Shown here: positions 32,686 through 37,303 of the stretch, piece after piece
Layout of the letters: every line of letters begins with the position of its first letter
Position numbering within the stretch: the stretch's first letter is position 1
NCBI GenBank assembly: GCA_021200315.1
Contig: JAJQGU010000008.1
Coordinates: 1 to 37,303, forward strand
Direction of reading: 5' to 3'
DNA from: Akkermansiaceae bacterium
GTDB lineage: Bacteria; Verrucomicrobiota; Verrucomicrobiia; Verrucomicrobiales; Akkermansiaceae
DNA: 37,303 nucleotides
Made by a program: the position numbers and the translations under genes
The notes under the pieces: model-generated
What the model was told of the DNA's origin: nothing
The model's database searches: none
The model's input: the letters and a program-made list of their open reading frames with translations, nothing else

Positions 32686-34238
32686 AGCGGAGACATGGTT
32701 TCTAGAATGCGGCGGCGGGCGCTTCCCGTCACCTCCTGAATGCCTTGGATGACGGTGCCGGCCAGCTGCTCGGCCTTGCGGCGGCAGATGTCCCGATCCT
32801 CCACGGTGTCGAACTCCAGACCCACGAGGGCGCGCCCCACCCGTTCGCCGGAATACAGGTAGTTGAAATAGCACAGAGAGGCGTATTCTCCCATGGCCTC
32901 CATGAATTCGAGAAAAGCGCCCGGCCTCTCCGGGAATTCGATCTGGAAGAATACGGGGTGTTTCAATCGCCCTGCGTCATAGTGAATCATGCGAAAGCGC
33001 ACATCTTCGTCGGTCGTGATGTCTTCGGCCTTGAGGCCCTTTTCAGCGAGGCGTTCATGGATGCGGCGGAATTCCTCATCCGTCCCCTCCACGCCGAAGA
33101 CCGGGTATTGGAGCTCTCCGGCCACGCGGCCGAATTGCACATCGGTGAGGGAGACGCCTTGCGGAATGCTCTTGAGGTATTTGAGTATCTGCCCCTTCTT
33201 CGTCTTCATCGGGATGCGCAGATAGCGCGTTTCGCGCCCCACGGCGCCGGTGCCGGCATGGCGGGCGATGGAGCCCATCTGGGAGAAGTCCATGTTCGCG
33301 CCCGAGACGATCACCAGGGCTTTGCCCGGGTTCTCTGGCATGCCGTGCTTGCATTGCTTGAGGAAGGCGGCCAGCCCCATGGCGCCGGAGGGCTCGGGCA
33401 CCACGCGCGAAGATTCCCACATGGCGCGCACGGCGTGGCAGACTTCGTCGTTTGTCACCGTTACGAATTCGTCGATGAGTTCGCGGCAGAGGGGGAATGT
33501 CAGCTTGCCGGCCATGCGCACGGCCGTCCCGTCGCAGAAGACGTCCACATATTTGAGCGCACGCCGTTCGCCGGCGTCGACGGCCAGTTTCATGGACGCC
33601 TGCTCCTCTCCCTCCACGCCCACGATGCGGCATCGGGGCCAGAAGTGACGGAACCAGCAGGCACAGGCGGCAGCCAGCCCGCCGCCGCCGATTTGGAGGT
33701 AGACGCGGTCAAACGGCCCTTGCCCGCTCATGACTACTTCGTCGGCCAGCGTTCCCTGTCCGCCCATGGTGCGCAGGTCGTCGTAAGGGTGCACGAAGGC
33801 GAGCCCTTCCCGAGAGGCGAACGCGTGCGCGGCCTGGGAAGCGGTGTCGTAGGAGTCTCCCACGAGGACGATTTCGACGTGGCTGCCGCCGAGGCGCTTC
33901 ACTTCGCGCTGCTTGACGTTGGGAGTGGAGCAGGGCATGAAAATGTACGCGCGGCAGTTGAGGCGCGAAGCCGCGAGCGCCACGCCCTGAGCGTGGTTGC
34001 CGGCCGAGGCCGCCACCACCCCTTTCGCCCGCCGCTCCTCCTCGAGGGAGGCCATGCAGTTGTAGGCGCCGCGCCATTTGTAGGCTTTAATGGGCCCCAG
34101 ATCCTCCCTCTTGGCGTACACCGGGGCAGGGATGGAGGCCAGGTTCAACCGCTCGAGGGGGGTGTGGCTGCCCACGGCGTAGACGCGCTGGCGGGCCTGC
34201 AGGATTTCTTCGAATAATTGATCGCTGAGTGCACTCAT
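32682..34238 (-). CDS. ilvA: Threonine ammonia-lyase (threonine dehydratase), biosynthetic type with C-terminal regulatory domains
   Basis: The 518-residue PLP enzyme deaminates threonine to 2-oxobutyrate, the first step to isoleucine. KREDLGPIKAYKWRGAYN contains the PLP lysine (Lys54, in the position of SFKLRGA). ASAGNHAQGVA, the phosphate-binding IGGGGLAA, and VIVSGANMDF complete the catalytic domain of about 330 residues. Two ACT-like regulatory domains follow (about 345-420 and 440-510), so isoleucine feedback control is expected from the family. The ATG at 34238 is chosen because homologues begin there; the frame runs 13 codons further up into the end of the pfkB-type gene. It sits between pfkB-type and maf genes in one operon. 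Confidence 0.93.
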   Translation of the reverse strand: MSALSDQLFEEILQARQRVYAVGSHTPLERLNLASIPAPVYAKREDLGPIKAYKWRGAYNCMASLEEERRAKGVVAASAGNHAQGVALAASRLNCRAYIFMPCSTPNVKQREVKRLGGSHVEIVLVGDSYDTASQAAHAFASREGLAFVHPYDDLRTMGGQGTLADEVVMSGQGPFDRVYLQIGGGGLAAACACWFRHFWPRCRIVGVEGEEQASMKLAVDAGERRALKYVDVFCDGTAVRMAGKLTFPLCRELIDEFVTVTNDEVCHAVRAMWESSRVVPEPSGAMGLAAFLKQCKHGMPENPGKALVIVSGANMDFSQMGSIARHAGTGAVGRETRYLRIPMKTKKGQILKYLKSIPQGVSLTDVQFGRVAGELQYPVFGVEGTDEEFRRIHERLAEKGLKAEDITTDEDVRFRMIHYDAGRLKHPVFFQIEFPERPGAFLEFMEAMGEYASLCYFNYLYSGERVGRALVGLEFDTVEDRDICRRKAEQLAGTVIQGIQEVTGSARRRILETMSPL

Positions 34239-34260
34239 GGTATACGAATACTCCACAGAT

Positions 34261-35238
34261 CTATATACTCTTTCCATCGGCGAATGTCCAGCCCGTCATG
34301 TCGGCGAAGACGCGCAGCCTGCGCATGATTTCCCCGCGAGGCGTACGCAGCAGCGCGGCTGCACCGAAGGATTCGCAGGCGGCGGCTCCCACCACGGCGG
34401 CGGCGGCCGTGCCGCGCTTCATTTCCTCCCAATCGGGGTTTTCCCCCGGGCTGTGAGAGGCCGCCCAGCCGCCCAGTGCTCCCATGAAGGAATCCCCGGC
34501 TCCGGTGGGGTCGACAATGCGGCGCAGAGGCCATGCCGGGCAGCGGAATATCCGAAGCCGGCCGTCTTCCTCTTGGTGCAGAAGGGTGGCGCCTCCCGAG
34601 CCCTGCTTCAGGACGAACCAGCGGGGCCCCATCGCCAGCGTCCGCTCCGCCGCCGCGAGAGCATCCCGGGAAGCGGCGAAAGCGCGTGCCTCTTCCTCGT
34701 TCATCAGTACGAGATCGGCGCGGGCGATTACCTGTTCCACTTCGTCGCGGTTGCTGCGTATCCACGATTCCATGAAGTCCGCCAGCACGAAGGCACTTCG
34801 GCTGCATTGAGCGAGCATGGAGAGCTGCAGCGCGGGCGTGGCGTTCGTGCAGAGAATGCAGCCGGCGCGCCTCATAGCCGCGGGCAGCCGGGGGCGCCAG
34901 TTTTCCAGCGTTCCATACCGGGTGGCTATCGTGCGCCGGCGATCCGTGTTTTCCTCGTATTCAGCCTCCCAGGCAAAGGTCGCTCCCCGTCTGGTTTCCA
35001 GCCCCGAGAGGTCGATCCCGCTCGTGCGCAGCCCCTCCGCGTATTCCCGGGGAAAGTCGTCTCCCACCGCCCCGGGCATGCATACATGCGGGTGGAAATA
35101 CCGGGCTCCCAGCGCGGCGTAAGGCGCGGAGCCCCCCAGTGCGCCCGCTGCCTCGCCCGCCGGCGTGCGCAGTGTATCGAGCCCCACCACGCCGAAGGCG
35201 AGCAGGGGAGCGGACGATGGGGAAGAGGCATGCTCCAT
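34261..35238 (-). CDS. PfkB-family sugar kinase
   Basis: The 325-residue protein has the ribokinase-like fold: a G-rich start (GVVGLDTLRTP, ALGGSAPYAALG), PGAVGDDFPREYAEGL, and the C-terminal signature IVDPTGAGDSFMGAL with catalytic Asp249. VLMNEEEARAF is the usual hinge motif before the ATP site. It phosphorylates a sugar or nucleoside with ATP, but the family is broad and the substrate cannot be told; wording is closest to generic ribokinase/adenosine-kinase-like members. It is the first gene of the pfkB-ilvA-maf operon; ilvA starts 22 bp after its stop. The ATG lies in a strongly GC-rich context. Confidence 0.88.
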   Translation of the reverse strand: MEHASSPSSAPLLAFGVVGLDTLRTPAGEAAGALGGSAPYAALGARYFHPHVCMPGAVGDDFPREYAEGLRTSGIDLSGLETRRGATFAWEAEYEENTDRRRTIATRYGTLENWRPRLPAAMRRAGCILCTNATPALQLSMLAQCSRSAFVLADFMESWIRSNRDEVEQVIARADLVLMNEEEARAFAASRDALAAAERTLAMGPRWFVLKQGSGGATLLHQEEDGRLRIFRCPAWPLRRIVDPTGAGDSFMGALGGWAASHSPGENPDWEEMKRGTAAAAVVGAAACESFGAAALLRTPRGEIMRRLRVFADMTGWTFADGKSI

Positions 35239-35529
35239 GCCCGTTTATTACCTCACCGGGAGCCCGCAGTCAATCTGAAATCTTCCTCCGTTTCTCCCAC
35301 CGCCTCCCGAATTTCGCTTCCTCTCCAACTCCACTCTCTCCGTCCCGCGCCACCCAACTCCACTTTCACACTCCACCCTGAAAAAGAGAACTCCCCCGCC
35401 GCGTCTGCGGCGAAGGGAGCCCTTAAGCAATATCGATGATCAATATGAAAAAAACATTCACTCATTTTTTCAGACGGACGGGGAACTCGCCTCCCCGCCC
35501 GGCGCTCGCCTCGAAGCGCGCGAATGGCC
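35239..35529. other. Non-coding DNA between pfkB-type gene and gene remnant
   Basis: No gene is seen. The first part is pyrimidine-rich on the plus strand and probably holds the promoter of the minus-strand pfkB-type gene. The terminator-like hairpin at 35391-35419 lies here. GC content drops near 35430, at the border with the right accessory region. Confidence 0.4.
35391..35419 (-). terminator. Intrinsic-terminator-like hairpin
   Basis: Stem arms CTCCC/GGGAG and CGCCGC/GCGGCG with a GTCT loop and a small internal bulge. On the minus strand it is followed by TTCTCTTTTTC, so it would stop transcripts arriving from the right-hand genes before they reach the pfkB-type gene. Confidence 0.5.
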
Positions 35530-35826
35530 TCAGGCGCGGCGGCGCAGAGCTGGCGAAAGCGGCACTGTCTCCCGAGACGCTGACAGATCGGCTACGCTCG
35601 TGATCGTAGCGGCCACGGTGCCGCTGTTCGTCCATTGACGTAGCGCGCCCGAAGTGAGCGTCACGTTGATGGTGGGTTCAGACTCGAATGTGCACGTAAT
35701 GCAGTAGTCTCCCGAGCTGCTGTCCAGGCAGACGGTGTATGTCGACTTGTCATAAACGAGGCTTTTAGGGCGAATTCGTTGATAAATCAGGGGAAATGGG
35801 GCCTCATGATGAATTGGGCGGCGCTT
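35530..35826 (-). pseudogene. Remnant of an unrecognised beta-rich protein
   Basis: A minus-strand frame of 99 codons is open from the TAG of the 148-residue gene to a TGA. Its second part reads like a true protein end rather than noise: LVYDKSTYTVCLDSSSGDY, CTFESEPTINVTLTSGALRQ and SGTVAATITSVADLSASRE, with alternating Thr/Ser/Val as in secreted beta-sheet proteins. There is no start codon of its own near that part. I take it as the 3' end of a lost gene. The family is unknown. Confidence 0.4.
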
Positions 35827-36273
35827 CTATCGGAGGTTAGGGGCAATTTTCAGGTGGAGAAAAAACTCATATGCCTCCCGCGTGCCCAATTTTCCCAATC
35901 TGACAGCGAAACGTTCGCGTGCATGAAACAATATCTGGCCATCGATCGAGTCTCGTACTCTTTCATCGTAAAGCCCCTTTGCCACCAAGTAAACAACCAC
36001 AGGATCCGATTCCTGAGCGGCAATATCATCGATGAGTTCACAGCCTTCCCGTACGATCTGCTCCTCTTCGTCATAACTCTTCCCTTCTCCCCGGCCGGCT
36101 AGGCGGCTGGCTGTTTCCAAAATCCTTTGCTCGATTTTGACCGCCTGTCTGTAAGCCTCAATGTTGAGTCTGTAAGCCTCAGCCTCAATGTTGTCAGACT
36201 TGATAGACGCGCTGACGACACCCAATTGACAGCATATCATAGCCAGAAAGATATCAACGGCGTAGGTTCTCAT
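35827..36273 (-). CDS. Small secreted protein of unknown function (148 aa)
   Basis: I do not recognise this family. The N-terminus (MRTYAVDIFLAMICCQLGVVSA) is a plausible signal peptide. The mature part is helical and charged, with a tandem-like AEAYRLNIEAYRQ and a middle acidic stretch. AAGGA-like sequence (AAGGA, 9 bases before the ATG) gives one of the few clear ribosome sites in the window. It lies 155 bp downstream of the putative lipoprotein gene on the same strand and may be part of an RHS-linked cluster. Confidence 0.6.
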   Translation of the reverse strand: MRTYAVDIFLAMICCQLGVVSASIKSDNIEAEAYRLNIEAYRQAVKIEQRILETASRLAGRGEGKSYDEEEQIVREGCELIDDIAAQESDPVVVYLVAKGLYDERVRDSIDGQILFHARERFAVRLGKLGTREAYEFFLHLKIAPNLR

Positions 36274-36428
36274 GGATTTAATTCCTTGTTTTTATGTTGT
36301 TCTTAATCACGGGCATTGTATGATGAGTAAAATGGGGGGTCAGCTTGTCGAGACTTCGTCTTGTGGCAGGAAAATATTCTTCGACACTCTCTCCATTTAC
36401 AAATTACAATTGAGACATCCTGACAAAG

Positions 36429-37115
36429 TTACGATGATTCATCGGAGGAATCAGAATCATCGCTCAACAACGAGTAGTATAAGCCGTATAATGGTAGCCA
36501 GATCGGATAGAGAGGTGAAGCAGCGAGAGAAAGAGCTGGGTCTATGCAAAAGTCGAATGGAGCAGCTAGAATTTGTGCGCTTAAACTGCCACGCGAAGAC
36601 TGCGGAGTAGAAAAGTCCCCTAAAAAGCGATCAGGCGGTGTAATAGGAAGCACGTCTCCCTCTTTATAATCGTCCTTTTTTAAATAATCCAAGGTCAGGA
36701 ATGCACAGCTGTGCTCCCTTGGCACCCATTCGTCCTTTTTTACATTATCCAAGCGCATTTCTGCATGGGGTGGCAGACTGTCTCTTACTTGAGTAAGATG
36801 TCCAGATTTTGATTCAACTAAAACCTTACGTCCTGTAAGTGTTACATCAAATGTCCCTTCAAGCGGCCAATCCTTGAGAGCAAAGACTGTCATGATGCTA
36901 GGACGCCGACGATAGGTGACCTCGGATGCGTATTCATAAGTATATACCCCGTCTACCCAATATCTATTGTCATCTTGAAAAAAAGGAGCAAGTCCTACAA
37001 CTCCTGCATGAACAGCCGTAGAGGAACGTATACATTCACCAAACCGCACTTTCACACATGATGAGGGGATAAGCGCAACTGAATGAAAAAGAATCCAATA
37101 TAATATTTTTTTCAT
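36429..37115 (-). CDS. Putative lipoprotein of unknown function (228 aa)
   Basis: I do not recognise this family. It begins MKKILYWILFHSVALIPSSC, a signal peptide with a cysteine at residue 20. The lipobox is atypical (Pro at -3, Ser at -1), so lipidation is possible but not certain. The rest is a beta-rich domain with TFDVTLTGRKVLVES, then a hydrophobic stretch (about 190-215, ASPLYPIWLPLYGLYYSLL) and an acidic serine/aspartate tail. It starts 31 bp after the stop of the RHS gene. In RHS loci the next gene is often an immunity or accessory protein; that role is only a guess here. Confidence 0.6.
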   Translation of the reverse strand: MKKILYWILFHSVALIPSSCVKVRFGECIRSSTAVHAGVVGLAPFFQDDNRYWVDGVYTYEYASEVTYRRRPSIMTVFALKDWPLEGTFDVTLTGRKVLVESKSGHLTQVRDSLPPHAEMRLDNVKKDEWVPREHSCAFLTLDYLKKDDYKEGDVLPITPPDRFLGDFSTPQSSRGSLSAQILAAPFDFCIDPALSLAASPLYPIWLPLYGLYYSLLSDDSDSSDESS

Positions 37116-37146
37116 TTCTTGTTGTGTGTTAATTTATAAAAACGAA

Positions 37147-37303
37147 TTAGTCAGATGATATCTTCTGCAAATACTCATGTAAGTATTGTTCAGCTGTTTT
37201 ATTTCTGTTGTTGTCAGGATTAGTGAAATTTAAAGCAATATACAAATCCCCCCCGTTCTGTTCGTCGATGGGATCGCGGCTGATCCACCTTCCGTCCGTG
37301 GGG
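37147..37303 (-). CDS. RHS-repeat protein, C-terminal end (partial)
   Basis: The gene enters from the right edge and only its last 52 residues are seen. TDGRWISRDPIDEQNGGDLY matches the end of the RHS-repeat-associated core domain (pattern GRW-SRDPI-E-GG-NLY). In RHS toxins this motif is followed by a variable toxin domain; here only about 32 residues follow (IALNFTNPDNNRNKTAEQYL and a short end) before the TAA. So it is either a toxin-less RHS protein or a truncated one. The core match is short but distinctive. Confidence 0.75.
   Translation of the reverse strand, partial: PTDGRWISRDPIDEQNGGDLYIALNFTNPDNNRNKTAEQYLHEYLQKISSD

Noticed and set aside
32745-34217. 490-residue plus-strand open frame opposite ilvA
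   Set aside because: Shadow frame in GC-rich DNA; ilvA on the other strand has complete motifs.

Overview
The window looks like the chromosome of a Verrucomicrobiota-type (PVC) bacterium. I infer this from the gene mix, not from a marker: a large secreted proteome, mucin- and glucan-type glycosidases, a Ser/Thr kinase fused to PEGA and formylglycine-generating-enzyme-like domains, and few clear Shine-Dalgarno sequences. The phylum is a moderate-confidence inference. The window mixes GC-rich housekeeping DNA (about 19.7-35.2 kb) with two visibly AT-richer accessory regions (1-19.7 kb and 35.4 kb to the right edge).

Left accessory region. Positions 218-10092 on the minus strand hold a complete four-gene type 4 BREX phage-defence operon in the order brxP (PAPS reductase/ferredoxin), brxC (large ATPase), pglZ (alkaline-phosphatase superfamily) and brxL (short AAA+ protein). 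There is no pglX methyltransferase. A 207-bp palindrome-ended repeat lies about 100 bp upstream of brxP. It is followed by a macrodomain ADP-ribose hydrolase gene and an ankyrin-repeat remnant. Positions 12049-18443 carry a tight three-gene operon of large secreted proteins: a two-component-type beta-propeller protein, an unrecognised 841-aa protein with a cryptic transglutaminase-like C-terminus, and an unrecognised 502-aa protein. A small orphan ORF and about 800 bp of AT-rich non-coding DNA follow.

Central region. ruvA is followed by a decayed surface-polysaccharide locus: a DegT-like aminotransferase fragment cut by a second, inverted 207-bp repeat, and a frameshifted N-terminal fragment of a Glf-like flavoenzyme. 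These run into an intact polytopic membrane protein. Next come tRNA-Leu(TAA), a secreted GH16 glucanase, a topoisomerase IV A subunit, a secreted GH20 hexosaminidase, kbl, the kinase/PEGA/FGE protein, and the minus-strand operon pfkB-type kinase > ilvA > maf.

Right edge. The C-terminus of an RHS-repeat protein enters from the right. It is followed on the same strand by a putative lipoprotein, a small secreted protein and a gene remnant, with a hairpin terminator candidate at 35391-35419.

The points most worth following are the PAPS-reductase BREX with its Lon-less BrxL, the 207-bp element family, the hidden transglutaminase-like triad, and promoters placed so close to start codons that several messages may be leaderless.
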